A stretch of 64,000 nucleotides of DNA, taken from NCBI RefSeq assembly GCF_014164775.1, contig NZ_JACJGB010000001.1, positions 1-64,000 on the forward strand, in the 5' to 3' direction. This DNA comes from Tessaracoccus sp. MC1679. GTDB lineage: Bacteria > Actinomycetota > Actinomycetes > Propionibacteriales > Propionibacteriaceae. Shown here piece after piece: positions 8,556 through 17,723 of this stretch; the stretch's first letter is position 1; each line of letters begins with the position of its first letter. The notes beneath the pieces were generated by a model. The model ran no database searches. It saw only the letters and a list, made by a program, of their open reading frames with translations, and was not told the DNA's origin. A program made the translations under genes and the position numbers.

Positions 8556-9638
8556 TCAGGCGTTCCGGCGCTCGAAGTCGGCCATGAAGCCGATCAGCGC
8601 GTCGACGCCCTCTGGCGGCATGGCGTTGTAGATGGAGGCACGCATGCCGCCCACGCTTCGGTGACCCGCGAGATTCGTCAGCCCCGCCGCGGCTGCCTCG
8701 GCAACGAACGCCTTGTCACGCTCGGGCTTCGCGGTGACGAACGGGACGTTCATCCAGGAGCGGGAGTCAGGGGCGACGGGGTTGGAGTAGAACTCGGACT
8801 CGTCGATGAAGGAGTAGAGCTTCGTAGCCTTGGCGGAGTTGCGCGCGGCCATGGCCTCGAGGCCACCGAGGGACTGGACCCACTCGAGGATGAGGCCGAG
8901 CAGGTAGACGCTGAAGGTGGGCGGGGTGTTGAGCATCGAGTCGCTGGCGGCCATCTGCGCGTAGTCCCAGATCGACGGGGTGGTGGCGCGGGCGTGGCCG
9001 ACGAGGTCGTCGCGGACGATGACGACGCACAGCCCGGCCGGCCCCATGTTCTTCTGCGCGCCACCGAAGATCAGGCCGAACTTTTCGACCTCGACCGGGC
9101 GCGACAGGATGGTGGAACTCAGGTCCGCCACGAGCGGCACTGCGCCGGCGTCCGGCACGTAGGAGTACTCGACGCCACCGATGGTCTCGTTGGGTGTGTA
9201 GTAGAGGTACTTCGCCTCAGGGTTGACCGCGAAGCTCCCCGGCGCCGGGGTGGTCGTGTAGCTCGACGCTGCCTCGTCGGCGATGACGTCGACGACGAGG
9301 TCCTGCTTCTTCGCCTCGGAGATCGCCTTCTTCGTCCACTGCCCCGTGTGGAGGACGTTGATCAGGTCACCGGGTGCGGTCAGGTTCATCGGGATGCCGG
9401 CGAACTGCCCGTACGCCCCACCCTGGAGGAAGAGGACGCGGTAGTGGTCCGGCACCCCCATGACCTGGCGCATCCGGGCCTCCGCCTCGGCCGCGCAGGC
9501 GACGAAGTCCTTGCCGCGGTGGCTGACCTCGAGCACCGACATCCCTGAGCCGAGCCAGTCGGTGAGTTCGGATTGGGCCCGCTCGAGGACGGCGAGCGGG
9601 AGCATGGCAGGGCCGGCAGAGAAGTTGTAGACGCGCAC
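8556..9638 (-). CDS. serC: phosphoserine aminotransferase
   Basis: A 360-residue class V aminotransferase converting 3-phosphohydroxypyruvate and glutamate to phosphoserine. N-terminal [10 protein letters not shown] and [12 protein letters not shown] are family hallmarks; the PLP lysine is Lys196 in [12 protein letters not shown]. Full length, starting at ATG 9638. It is the first gene of a serC-serA operon, with the serA start codon 2 bp after its stop. It is divergent from trpB across 126 bp. No serB phosphatase is nearby. Confidence 0.95.
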   Translation of the reverse strand: MRVYNFSAGPAMLPLAVLERAQSELTDWLGSGMSVLEVSHRGKDFVACAAEAEARMRQVMGVPDHYRVLFLQGGAYGQFAGIPMNLTAPGDLINVLHTGQWTKKAISEAKKQDLVVDVIADEAASSYTTTPAPGSFAVNPEAKYLYYTPNETIGGVEYSYVPDAGAVPLVADLSSTILSRPVEVEKFGLIFGGAQKNMGPAGLCVVIVRDDLVGHARATTPSIWDYAQMAASDSMLNTPPTFSVYLLGLILEWVQSLGGLEAMAARNSAKATKLYSFIDESEFYSNPVAPDSRSWMNVPFVTAKPERDKAFVAEAAAAGLTNLAGHRSVGGMRASIYNAMPPEGVDALIGFMADFERRNA

Positions 9639-9764
9639 GGGCCAAGTCTCGCAGCGTCGGCGCCCGATGATCGAGGGGGTCCACCGAAGCGACGTCGCCG
9701 ATTCAGCCGGCTCGTTTCCGGGACCGGGTCACGCGCCGCGCAGCGAGGCAGTAGGTTCTGCGGC

Positions 9765-10964
9765 GTGACGAACTATTCTCAGGCGGACGAAGCGGGCTAC
9801 TTCGGGCGATTCGGCGGTGCCTATCTCCCGCCGCACCTGGTGCAGCCGATCGCCGAGGTGAAGGCCGCCTACGCCGAGGCCCGCAACGATCCCGCGTTCA
9901 TGGAGGAGTACGCCCATCTCCTCAAGGCCTACGTAGGACGCCCGTCGCTGCTGCACTTCGCCGAGAACCTCACTGAGCACCTGGGCGGCGCGAAGGTCTA
10001 CCTCAAGCGCGAGGACCTCAACCACACCGGTTCGCACAAGATCAACCACTGCCTCGGCGAGGGCCTGCTGGCCCGTCGCATGGGCAAGAAGAAGCTGATC
10101 GCCGAGACCGGGGCAGGCCAGCACGGGGTCGCGCTCGCCACCGCTGCCGCGCTTCTGGGCCTGGAGTGCGAGATCCACATGGGTGCCATCGATGTGGCGA
10201 AGCAGCACCCGAACGTGGTGCGGATGCAGCTGCTCGGCGCCAAGGTGGTTGAGGTCACCGAGGGCGGCGCTTCTCTGAAGGAGGCCGTCGACTCCGCCTT
10301 CTCCACCTATGCGCGCGACTTCGAGGACACGTTCTTCGGCATCGGCTCCGTCGTGGGCCCTGACCCGTACCCGTCGATGGTGCGCGACTTCCAGGCCATC
10401 GTCGGCCGTGAGGCGCGGGCCCAGATGCTGGAGGCCGAGGGGCGGCTGCCCGATGCGGTCGCCGCCTGCGTGGGCGGCGGGTCGAACGCGCTGGGCCTGT
10501 TCACGGCCTTCCTGGACGACGAGGAGGTGCGCCTCTACGGCGTCGAACCGGCGGGTCGCGGTGTCGAGGTCCTGGGCGAGCACGCCGCCACCATGACCAC
10601 GGGCACCGACGGCGTCCTGCACGGCATGGCCACGAAGGTGATCCAGACGCCCGAGGGCGAGCCGGCCCCGGTGCACTCCATCGCCTCCGGTCTGGACTAC
10701 CCCGGCGTCGGACCCCAGCACGCCTTCCTGAACGAGATCGGGCGCGTGACCTACGTGTCGGCCACGGATGCGGAGTGCCTCGACGCGTTCCAGCTGTTGT
10801 GCCGCACCGAGGGCATCATCCCTGCCCTCGAGAGCTCGCACGCCGTGGCGCACGCCATGCGGATGGCGCCGTCGATGCCGAAGGACGCGATCGTGCTGAT
10901 CAACCTGTCAGGTCGCGGCGACAAGGACGTCGATTATGTCGCCGAGGTGCTGGCGTCCCGATAG
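9765..10964 (+). CDS. trpB: tryptophan synthase beta chain, stand-alone
   Basis: A 399-residue PLP enzyme condensing indole with serine. The start is GTG 9765 ([18 protein letters not shown]). The PLP lysine is Lys92 in HTGSHKINH, the catalytic Glu is at 114 in [10 protein letters not shown], and the cofactor phosphate loop GGGSN and the C-terminal SGRGDKD are present. Neither trpA nor any other trp gene is adjacent. It faces away from the serine-synthesis genes, which would supply its substrate. It could serve indole salvage or be the cell's only TrpB with trpA elsewhere. Confidence 0.92.
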   Translation: MTNYSQADEAGYFGRFGGAYLPPHLVQPIAEVKAAYAEARNDPAFMEEYAHLLKAYVGRPSLLHFAENLTEHLGGAKVYLKREDLNHTGSHKINHCLGEGLLARRMGKKKLIAETGAGQHGVALATAAALLGLECEIHMGAIDVAKQHPNVVRMQLLGAKVVEVTEGGASLKEAVDSAFSTYARDFEDTFFGIGSVVGPDPYPSMVRDFQAIVGREARAQMLEAEGRLPDAVAACVGGGSNALGLFTAFLDDEEVRLYGVEPAGRGVEVLGEHAATMTTGTDGVLHGMATKVIQTPEGEPAPVHSIASGLDYPGVGPQHAFLNEIGRVTYVSATDAECLDAFQLLCRTEGIIPALESSHAVAHAMRMAPSMPKDAIVLINLSGRGDKDVDYVAEVLASR

Positions 10965-10989
10965 CCCGCCTCTGAGAGTGCGTGGCCGG

Positions 10990-11900
10990 TCATCCCAGCG
11001 TGAGCAGGATGGCCGGCATCACGACGATCGCGACCAGGATGGTCACGCTGGTGATGAAGGCGCTCGTCTCCACGTCCAACCCGGCCTCTTCCGAGAATCC
11101 CGCCACCATGGACGCCACCGGGGCGAAGAGCAGCATCACCAGCACCAGCTTGATGTCGGGGGACAGCGGCAGCGTGAACCAGATTCCCAGGGCCAGGACG
11201 ATCGCGAAGGTGTAGCGCAGCGCGAGGTATTTGGCGGCGCGTGTGAGCTTGCTGCGGTGCAGCCTGATCTCCAGGCCGATGCCGATCATCAGCATCGCGA
11301 GGAAGGGGTTGGCGGCCCCGACGGTGCTGGTGAAGACGATGACCGGGTCCGGTAGCGTCAGGTTGGCCGACCTCATCGCCACGAGGACGAGGTAGGTCAC
11401 GAAGATGGGCGAGCTGAACACGATCCTGAGGAACGACACGACCGTGGTTCTCTTCGACTGGTCGACCATGCTCATGCCCCAGCCGTATCCCACGCCGGCG
11501 GAGGCGAGCGAGTTGCCGACGTCGAACATGGCTGTGTGGACCATCGCGGCGCACCCATGAAGCCCGAGATGTAGGGCATCGAGAAGGCGCCGATGTTGTA
11601 GGTCCCGGAGTGGAATACGCCGAAGGCCTTGGCCCGGGGACCGTTGCGACGGTTGAGCCAGTAGCCCACGACCTGCTGCCCGAGGTTGACGACGAAGCCG
11701 ATCACGACCAGTGACGCGAGCGCCGGAACGAGGTCGTAGCTGTTGAAACTTGTCGCCAGCGCGCAGGGCAACGTGACCCGCAGGACGAGCTTGGAGAAGA
11801 TCCCGAAGTCGGACGCCTTCACCCAGCCGAGCCACTTGATGCCGTACCCGATGGCGACGATCAGCACCAGGGACAGCGCCTTGGTCAGGATCTCGGCCAC
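10990..11900 (-). pseudogene. AEC-family (auxin efflux carrier type) transporter, frameshifted
   Basis: The gene starts at GTG 11900 behind GGAGGAG. It encodes N-terminal helices (ILTKALSLVLIVAIGYGIKW) up to MPYISGFMG, near 11555. The frame then shifts by one base between about 11546 and 11555 and continues AMVHTAMFDVGNSLASAGVGYG to a complete C-terminal helical half ending PAILLTLG at 10990. Joined, the two parts make a normal ten-helix AEC permease of about 303 residues. One extra base in the GC-rich junction would restore it. It is therefore either a recent pseudogene or an indel error. It is convergent with trpB. Confidence 0.85.
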
Positions 11901-12092
11901 GCGATTCTCCTCCCAGGCGGCGCCCACGAGTGTACTGAGGGTGAACCAGCGTCCGGACGCTGCCGTGCCCGACGCAGACCCCGTGGCGCGACGACGTCGA
12001 CGCCAGCTATCCAGTCAAGGAGTCAAGGTCACGCGACAGGCAGGACCAGCTTCTCCCGTTGTCCACAGGCGAAATCCACGGAGGCAGCCCTT

Positions 12093-12140
12093 CTCCACAG
12101 TGAGCTCTGTGGAGTCCCTGCGGGACTCTGCTTGTAGCAG
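12093..12140. other. three partly overlapping hairpins upstream of a DUF1877 gene
   Basis: Hairpin 1 pairs 12093-12100 with 12107-12114 (ctccacag/ctgtggag). Hairpin 2 pairs 12112-12118 with 12122-12128 (gagtccc/gggactc). Hairpin 3 pairs 12128-12132 with 12136-12140 (ctgct/agcag). Arms of 1 and 2 share three bases, so they are mutually exclusive. All arms are perfect. They end 9 bp before the ATG at 12150 and no Shine-Dalgarno sequence is obvious. They may be a regulatory leader or only terminator or repeat debris. Confidence 0.5.
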
Positions 12141-12149
12141 GCTGCAGGC

Positions 12150-12623
12150 ATGGGAATTCGCTACTACGCCTATCCGCTTGCACCCGAGTTCGTCGACAGG
12201 GCAACCGAGGATCCGTGGGCCTTCATGTCTGACGACCCGCTCGCCGATGCGTGGGGACCGAAGGAATCTGCTCCCGACATGTTGTATCTCGACAAGTGCT
12301 GGAGATACCTGCAGCGGTTGACTACCCCTGGTGTCGCGTGCCCGCGCATCGCGTATGACCTGTTCGAGGGCGACGTCACGCACACATCACGCGGCTGGAT
12401 CCCATGGATCAAGGTCCTCACACCCGACGCGGTGAGCGAGATCTCCCGAGACCTGTCACTGCTCGACGGTGACGATGTCGACGCACTGCTCGCCCGGGAT
12501 GATTTCTACACGACCCGCCTTGAAGAGGACCGCAGCTACATCAAGGAGCATTTGCGCTCTGCCCAGGCTTTCACCGCCCGGATGCAGGCGCGCGGATGGG
12601 GTTTGGTCTATCTCATCGGATGA
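12150..12623 (+). CDS. DUF1877-family protein
   Basis: A 157-residue soluble protein beginning MGIRYYAYPL, with SDDPLADAWG at about 27-36 and a YLDKCWRYLQRL segment near 46-57, matching the layout of the YfbM/DUF1877 family (an aromatic-rich start followed by an LDKxWxxL helix). The C-terminus RMQARGWGLVYLIG is also typical. Biochemical function of the family is unknown. There is no operon partner; the next gene is on the opposite strand. Confidence 0.65.
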   Translation: MGIRYYAYPLAPEFVDRATEDPWAFMSDDPLADAWGPKESAPDMLYLDKCWRYLQRLTTPGVACPRIAYDLFEGDVTHTSRGWIPWIKVLTPDAVSEISRDLSLLDGDDVDALLARDDFYTTRLEEDRSYIKEHLRSAQAFTARMQARGWGLVYLIG

Positions 12624-12697
12624 GTCCGCTCGAACCTCACGGCTCGGCCCTCACGGACCCCCGCAGGGCACAACTTCGCGGTGGACAGGGCGTGATG

Positions 12698-13126
12698 TCA
12701 GCCATGATCAGCAGTCTCCGCTGGGTCCGCACTGGTGAAGCCAGGTGAGATCACCGTGAGTCCGATGGACCGGGCCGCTTCGCCGAGCCTGTGGTCATAG
12801 GTCAGCATGGCGTCGGCATCCATCCGCAACGCGGCCTCAAGGTGAAGCGCGTCGAGGGTGCGAAGGTACGCCATCGGGAGGAACCCAGCGCTCCGATAGA
12901 GGGCCCTGTCGAGGGCCGCGAGCGCCACACCATCGAGTACACGAGTCACGTCCCCCTGGTCAAGGCCTTCCCGGACGGCTAATCTGCGCAACTCGGTCTC
13001 CAGTAGGTCGCACGACACCAGCGCGCTCGCCGTGTGATCGAGCCAGTCTGCCAGCACAGTGCTCTCCGGCTGCTCGATGAGCAGCGCACCCAGAGCAGAC
13101 GTCTCCACGTAGACGATGTAGCTCAC
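12698..13126 (-). CDS. PIN-domain toxin, VapC family
   Basis: A 142-residue PIN-domain ribonuclease, the toxin of a type II module. The acidic residues expected at the active site are Glu8 (YVETSAL, where Asp is usual), Glu43 or Glu45 (LLETELRR), Asp92 (LRTLDALHLEAAL) and the Asp in MLTYDHRL. It starts at GTG 13126, overlapping the antitoxin stop by four bases, which implies translational coupling. Leu49 is encoded by TTA (12980-12982), rare in this GC-rich DNA. The Glu-for-Asp change probably keeps metal binding, but activity is not proven. Confidence 0.88.
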   Translation of the reverse strand: MSYIVYVETSALGALLIEQPESTVLADWLDHTASALVSCDLLETELRRLAVREGLDQGDVTRVLDGVALAALDRALYRSAGFLPMAYLRTLDALHLEAALRMDADAMLTYDHRLGEAARSIGLTVISPGFTSADPAETADHG

Positions 13127-13410
13127 CGTCGCGGCCGATCCCCGCGCAGGTCATCGAGCGTCTCCCCCAGAGACCGCGTCGCGGCCTTCCGCTTGATGCC
13201 CAGTGCCGACCAGCCACCGACCCGCCGAGCAGGCCTGGTGATCGCCAGGCCTGCCCGGGGGGCCTCTATGGGCACGATCCGACCAACGGGCACTCCGCTG
13301 TTGGTCAGGATGAAGGAGTGGCCCTCCCCCACTGCGCGCAGCACCCGTCCGGACTCATTGCGCAGCTCGCGCTGGGACAGACTTTCGACGATGGGCTCCG
13401 ACGCACGCAT
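13123..13410 (-). CDS. Phd/YefM-type antitoxin
   Basis: A 95-residue product from ATG 13410. The N-terminal 60 residues form a Phd/YefM fold (SQRELRNESGRVLRAVGEG, FILTNSGVPVGRIVPI), which binds DNA. The C-terminal arm is basic (RPARRVGG, GIKRKAATRSLGETLDDLRG) and should wrap the toxin. It precedes vapC with a 4-bp overlap. A perfect 8-bp dyad lies 10 bp before the start codon, as expected for autorepression. An in-frame upstream extension is Arg-rich and unlikely. Confidence 0.88.
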   Translation of the reverse strand: MRASEPIVESLSQRELRNESGRVLRAVGEGHSFILTNSGVPVGRIVPIEAPRAGLAITRPARRVGGWSALGIKRKAATRSLGETLDDLRGDRPRR

Positions 13411-13419
13411 AAGCTTGAG

Positions 13420-13437
13420 CGTAGCACGAGTGCTACG
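13420..13437. promoter_or_regulatory. candidate operator of the vapBC-like module
   Basis: The sequence cgtagcac-ga-gtgctacg is a perfect inverted repeat with 8-bp arms around a 2-bp centre. It sits 10 bp upstream of the antitoxin ATG, where Phd/YefM antitoxins typically bind to repress their own operon. The match of position and symmetry is strong; binding itself is inferred. Confidence 0.7.
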
Positions 13438-13585
13438 CGAACGACCCGTTGAACGCGCACCTATCCGCACTCGCGGAGGGAGTCTCCGTCCTGCGCGACC
13501 GCCAGCATCGACCGATGACAGGCAGAACCCCCCTCGTTGTATCCCGACAGAAGGAGGAACTCACCCTCGGCAATCCGGAGGGTGA

Positions 13586-14113
13586 TCAGGACCTGGTCTT
13601 CACAGACGGCGATCGCAGATCCACTCGATGTTGAATCTCAGAAAGCCGATCCGCCGGCGTGAAGACCTGCCATAGCCTCCACCCTTCGTTGACGAACGTT
13701 GGCCCCAGAACCGCCAGGACCTGCTCCATACTCATCGACTCCTGCCACGCAGTCACCATGACCCGTGAGCCACCCTCGGTGTGGACCGCATACCCGTCAC
13801 GAACCCAGCCGTCGTAGACCTCTTGTGCCTCCTCCGTCGTCACTGGCTTGTCGAAGGTGGTCCAGGTGGCCATGAACTCCGCCAGCCGCACCGCCTCGAC
13901 CATCCGCCAGCCACCCTCGGGGTCTCGGGCAACGCGCACAGTGTCGGCAACCAGCAAGGGAACCTCGACAGCGTTGTTCTGGGCCACAACGAGCCCTCTC
14001 TTGCGATCCAGCCACCGCCCCCACAACCACTCACCCGCCATCGAAGCGTCTTCCAAGGGGCGGTACTTCAAGCGGAACTTGAGGAGGTGGTCAGCATCGT
14101 GCGCATTTCTCAT
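13586..14113 (-). CDS. hypothetical protein
   Basis: About 175 residues from ATG 14113 (MRNAHDADHLLKFRLKYRP); the frame is also open to 14173, and the true start is uncertain because no ribosome site stands out. The protein is soluble and mixed alpha/beta, with WLWGRWLDRKRGLVVAQNN and a Trp-rich C-terminal third (FVNEGWRLWQVFTPADRLSEIQHRV). I recognise no family. A GC-rich hairpin (accctc/gagggt, 13574-13594 region) overlaps its end. It lies between toxin-antitoxin genes and a HigA remnant, an accessory context. Confidence 0.6.
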   Translation of the reverse strand: MRNAHDADHLLKFRLKYRPLEDASMAGEWLWGRWLDRKRGLVVAQNNAVEVPLLVADTVRVARDPEGGWRMVEAVRLAEFMATWTTFDKPVTTEEAQEVYDGWVRDGYAVHTEGGSRVMVTAWQESMSMEQVLAVLGPTFVNEGWRLWQVFTPADRLSEIQHRVDLRSPSVKTRS

Positions 14114-14275
14114 GACCCGAGCATGGTTGGCACCACCGACATTTTTCGTCCCACCGACCCGGGGCAGGCCCATCAGTCCTGGAGAGGGTCAGGCACCGCG
14201 CCAACCAAGTAGGCCTCGATCACGCTGCAGCGCTGCCGCTTCGTCCTTCGATAAGACGAACGTCGATCGAGCGGC

Positions 14276-14467
14276 TCACGCGACCTTCAGCGGTGTGATC
14301 GCCGCGATCTTGTCCCGCAGAACCCGACGCTCAAGCCGTAGTTCGTAGTTGGTCTGAAGGTTCATCCAGAACTCTTCGGACGTGCCGAAGTACCGCGCTA
14401 GCCGGATCGCCGTGTCGGCCGTTACATGCAGATGCGCTCGGTGTCCTTGTTCCCGAACGAGCTGATC
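14276..14467 (-). pseudogene. HigA-type antitoxin remnant
   Basis: The minus strand from 14425 to stop 14276 encodes 49 residues typical of the C-terminal half of HigA: TADTAIRLARYFGTSEEFW followed by MNLQTNYELRLERRVL and a short tail. The frame is open to about 14467 but that part no longer resembles the helix-turn-helix region, and no start codon precedes it. The HigB toxin is absent. This is a decayed addiction module with only its antitoxin tail left. Confidence 0.75.
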
Positions 14468-14502
14468 AGACGACCAGTGTGGAACGAAGCCCGTCGATAA
14501 CG

Positions 14503-15576
14503 CTAGACGTTGAACCGGAACTCGACGACGTCGCCGTCGGCCATCACGTAGTCCTTGCCCTCGAGGCGCATTTTGCCCGCCGCCTTGGCCGCGGCCTCGG
14601 AGCCGGCCGCCATGAGGTCGTCGAATCCGATCACCTGGGCCTTGATGAAGCCCTTCTGGAAGTCCGTGTGGATCACACCGGCGGCCTCGGGCGCCGTCGC
14701 CCCCTTCGGGATGGTCCAGGCCCGCGACTCCTTGGGGCCGGCGGTCAGGTAGGTCTGCAGGCCCAGCGTGTCGAAGCCGACGCGCGCCAGGACATCGAGG
14801 CCGGGCTCCTCGACGCCCATCTCGGCGAGGAACTCGCGCGCCTCGTCCTCGTCCATCTCGACCACTTCGGACTCGAACTTCGCGTCCAGGAAGATCGCCT
14901 CCGACGGGGCCACCAGCTCACTCATGCGGCCCTTGAGGTCGTCGTCGCCCAGCTCGTCCTGGTCGCAGTTGAAGACGTAGAGGTAGGGCTTGGCAGTGAG
15001 GAGGAAGAGGTCGCGGAGCTCGTCGATGTCGAGGCCGGCGGCGCGGACACCCTTGCCCGATTCCAGCGCGTCCTTGGCGGCCTGGTAGGCGGCGAGCTTC
15101 GGCAGTGTCTCCTTCTTGATCCGCGCCTCCTTCTCCACCCTGGGGAGGGCCTTCTCGACGGTGGCGAGGTCGGCCAGGATGAGCTCGGTGGCGATGGTGT
15201 CGATGTCGTTGGCCGGGTCCACCTTGCCGTCGACGTGCGTGACGTCCTCGTCGTCGAAGACGCGGGTGACCTGGCAGATGGCGTCGGCCTCACGGATATT
15301 GGCCAGGAAGGCGTTGCCCATGCCCTCGCCCTGCGAGGCCCCCTTCACGATGCCGGCGATGTCGACGAAGCTGACGGTGGCGGGAATGATCCGCTCGGAG
15401 CCGTAGAGCTTGGCCAGCTGCGCCAGCCGAGGGTCCGGCACGCCGACCACCCCGACGTTGGGCTCGATCGTCGCGAACGGGTAGTTCGCGGCGAGCACGT
15501 CGTTGCGCGTCAACGCGTTGAAGAGAGTCGACTTGCCGGCATTGGGGAGACCGACGATCCCGATGGTGAGTGCCAC
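14503..15576 (-). CDS. ychF: redox-regulated ATPase/GTPase YchF (Obg family)
   Basis: A 357-residue P-loop protein, translated from GTG 15576. The P-loop is GLPNAGKST at residues 8-16, switch motif [21 protein letters not shown] follows at about 67, a coiled-coil insertion spans roughly 130-170, and the TGS domain occupies the last 80 residues ([26 protein letters not shown]). YchF binds the ribosome and hydrolyses ATP. Length and motifs are complete. It is divergent from the iron-uptake operon. Confidence 0.95.
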   Translation of the reverse strand: MALTIGIVGLPNAGKSTLFNALTRNDVLAANYPFATIEPNVGVVGVPDPRLAQLAKLYGSERIIPATVSFVDIAGIVKGASQGEGMGNAFLANIREADAICQVTRVFDDEDVTHVDGKVDPANDIDTIATELILADLATVEKALPRVEKEARIKKETLPKLAAYQAAKDALESGKGVRAAGLDIDELRDLFLLTAKPYLYVFNCDQDELGDDDLKGRMSELVAPSEAIFLDAKFESEVVEMDEDEAREFLAEMGVEEPGLDVLARVGFDTLGLQTYLTAGPKESRAWTIPKGATAPEAAGVIHTDFQKGFIKAQVIGFDDLMAAGSEAAAKAAGKMRLEGKDYVMADGDVVEFRFNV

Positions 15577-15692
15577 GAGGGACGAGCTTACCGGGCCCGT
15601 GGCCCCCGACCGAACGAGCCACCCCACCCGACCCACCGCCCTAGCCGAAGCCATTCTCACCAAATTGGGCATCTTTGCGTACTGAAATTCAA

Positions 15693-15711
15693 ACAGGTTA
15701 GGGTTCCCTTA
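15693..15711. promoter_or_regulatory. candidate IdeR/DtxR iron box
   Basis: The 19-mer acaggttagggttccctta matches the DtxR/IdeR consensus TTAGGTTAGGCTAACCTAA at 13 of 19 positions, with the left half almost perfect. It lies 38 bp before the start of a siderophore-binding lipoprotein, so iron repression of the importer operon is likely. Confidence 0.65.
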
Positions 15712-15748
15712 GTCGACTCCCCATGAAACTCTGCCAAGAAGGACTGAT

Positions 15749-16693
15749 ATGAATCGCACCCGCATCGCCGGCGCCCTCTCCGCCCTCCTCTTCCTCCCCC
15801 TCGCCGCGTGCGGCGGCCAGTCCGCAGCCGAGGAACCCGCGGCGGGCGAACCCATCACCGTCACGCACACTCAGGGCGAGACCACGCTCGACGGGCCGGC
15901 CGAGCGCATCGTCGTCCTCGATCTCGGTTCCCTGGACACCGTCCGCGCGCTCGGGGCCTCCGACAACGTCGTGGGACTCACCAAGGGCGCAGCGCTCCCC
16001 GAGCCGCTCAGCGAGTTCGCAGACGAGAAGTATGCGGACCTCGGCTCCGTCGTCGAGCCTGACCTCGAGGCCATCGCCGCACTGGATCCCGATCTCATCA
16101 TCGCCGGCTTCCGCACCGCCGCCCTCGTGGAGGAGCTGTCGAAGAACTTCCCGACGATCGACATCACCTTCGACGCGGAGAAGTCGTTCTACGAAGGTAT
16201 CGAGTATTCGACGAACATCATCGCCAAGGCTGTGGGCGCCGAGGACGAGGCCGCCGAACAGCTCGCGGAGGTTGAGGAGGCCCTCGCGGCCGCACAGGGC
16301 AAGACGCCCGGGGGCCAGACTGCCCTCATTCTCATGACCAGCGGCGGCAAGGTGTCGGCTCAAGGCACCGAGTCGCGCTACCGAGTCCTCCACAATGAGC
16401 TGGGCTTCGAGCCCGCCATCTCCGACGTCGACGCCGAGGCCCACGGCGACGCCATCTCCTTCGAGGCCATCGCCGAGGCGAACCCCGACGTGCTGTTCGT
16501 CGTGGACCGCGACGCGGCCATCGGCCAGGAGGGCCAGGCAGCCGCACAGGTGCTGGACAACGAGTTGATGGCCAACACCACGGCCTGGAGCAACGGCGAC
16601 GTCACCTACCTCGACGGTGGACGCTGGTACATCATGATCCACGGCGTGGACAACGCTGTGGAGATGCTGAGCGACGCCACGGCCACCAACTGA
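15749..16693 (+). CDS. siderophore-binding lipoprotein of an ABC importer (FatB/YclQ-like)
   Basis: A 314-residue periplasmic-binding-type lipoprotein. A signal peptide ends at lipobox PLAAC with Cys21 as the lipidation site. The TroA/FepB-like fold is indicated by ERIVVLDLGSLDTVRALGA and LEAIAALDPDLIIAG, and the C-terminal AWSNGDVTYLDGGRWYI motif is typical of the FatB/CeuA/YclQ group for catecholate siderophores. First gene of a four-gene operon (binding protein, two permeases, ATPase) behind an iron box. The exact siderophore is unknown. Confidence 0.92.
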   Translation: MNRTRIAGALSALLFLPLAACGGQSAAEEPAAGEPITVTHTQGETTLDGPAERIVVLDLGSLDTVRALGASDNVVGLTKGAALPEPLSEFADEKYADLGSVVEPDLEAIAALDPDLIIAGFRTAALVEELSKNFPTIDITFDAEKSFYEGIEYSTNIIAKAVGAEDEAAEQLAEVEEALAAAQGKTPGGQTALILMTSGGKVSAQGTESRYRVLHNELGFEPAISDVDAEAHGDAISFEAIAEANPDVLFVVDRDAAIGQEGQAAAQVLDNELMANTTAWSNGDVTYLDGGRWYIMIHGVDNAVEMLSDATATN

Positions 16694-16703
16694 TCGTGAC
16701 GCC

Positions 16704-17723
16704 GTGACTGCCACCACCGACGCCACCCGGCGCACTCTGCCCGCCGGCCACCCCCTGTCCTGGGGGTGGCTCGGCGGGCTCGGCGCGCTTCTGGGCTTGT
16801 CGGTGCTGTCGCTGTTCGTCGGCGCCGCCGATCTCTCCCCCTGGGATTTCCTCACCGGGCGCGCCACGCCCGACGACTGGCTCACCTTCACCGTTTCCCG
16901 GGTGCCACGAACTCTCGCAGTGCTGTTGGCGGGCGCATCCCTGGCCCTGTCGGGCCTCCTCATGCAGCTGCTCGTGCGCAACCGTTTCGTCGAGCCAGGC
17001 ACCGTCGGCACGTCCGAGTCCGCGGGCGTGGGCATCCTGATCGCGATCCTCCTGTTCCCAGAGGCGCCGCTCGTGGTCAAGATGGTCCTTGCGATTCTGA
17101 CCGCCTTGGCGGGCACCGCCCTGTTCCTGCGGCTGGTCAGATCGCTACCGCCGACGGTCCCCGTCGTTGCCGTGCCGTTGGTGGGGATCATGCTGGCCGG
17201 GGTGATCGCAGCCGGCACCACCTTCGTCGCCTACCGGCTGGAGCTCATGCAGACCATCGGAATCTGGATGCAGGGTGACTTCTCCGGCGTACTCCGCGGC
17301 CGCTACGAGCTGCTGTGGCTGCTCGCGGTGCTGGGCGCCCTGCTGTGGTTCTTCGCGGACCGCTTCACCCTCGCATCCCTCGGCGAGGAGCATTCGAAGG
17401 CTCTCGGCCTGTCCTACAAGGCCACACTCAATCTGGGGCTGGGCCTGGTCGCCACGTCGAGCGCCATCACGCTGGTGGTAGTGGGAGGGATCGGCTTCGT
17501 CGGCCTCGTGATCCCCAACCTCATCGTGCTCTGGCGCGGGGACAACCTGCGGCGCAACATCGGCTGGACCGCCCTCGCGGGCGCCGGATTCGTGCTGGTC
17601 TGCGATCTCCTCGCCCGCACCCTCAACCCGCCCTACGAGATCCCCGTGGGGACGGTCTCGGGGGTACTCGGCGGCGTCGTGTTTCTCGTGCTCCTCCTCA
17701 CCGGACGGATGCGCACCCGATGA
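16704..17723 (+). CDS. siderophore ABC permease, FecCD family (FatD/CeuB-like)
   Basis: A 339-residue integral membrane protein with about nine to ten helices. It has the FecCD hallmark RVPRTLAVLLAGASLALSG near residue 65 and a cytoplasmic coupling loop around GEEHSKALGLSYKATLNLG. Starts at GTG 16704, 10 bp after the binding-protein gene; its stop overlaps the next start as ATGA. It forms a heterodimeric channel with the following permease. Confidence 0.93.
   Translation: MTATTDATRRTLPAGHPLSWGWLGGLGALLGLSVLSLFVGAADLSPWDFLTGRATPDDWLTFTVSRVPRTLAVLLAGASLALSGLLMQLLVRNRFVEPGTVGTSESAGVGILIAILLFPEAPLVVKMVLAILTALAGTALFLRLVRSLPPTVPVVAVPLVGIMLAGVIAAGTTFVAYRLELMQTIGIWMQGDFSGVLRGRYELLWLLAVLGALLWFFADRFTLASLGEEHSKALGLSYKATLNLGLGLVATSSAITLVVVGGIGFVGLVIPNLIVLWRGDNLRRNIGWTALAGAGFVLVCDLLARTLNPPYEIPVGTVSGVLGGVVFLVLLLTGRMRTR

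Noticed and set aside
15698-17221. Long antisense frame on the minus strand across the siderophore-binding gene
   Set aside because: It lies entirely opposite genes with clear family motifs; GC-rich DNA often leaves such frames open and the translation is low-complexity.
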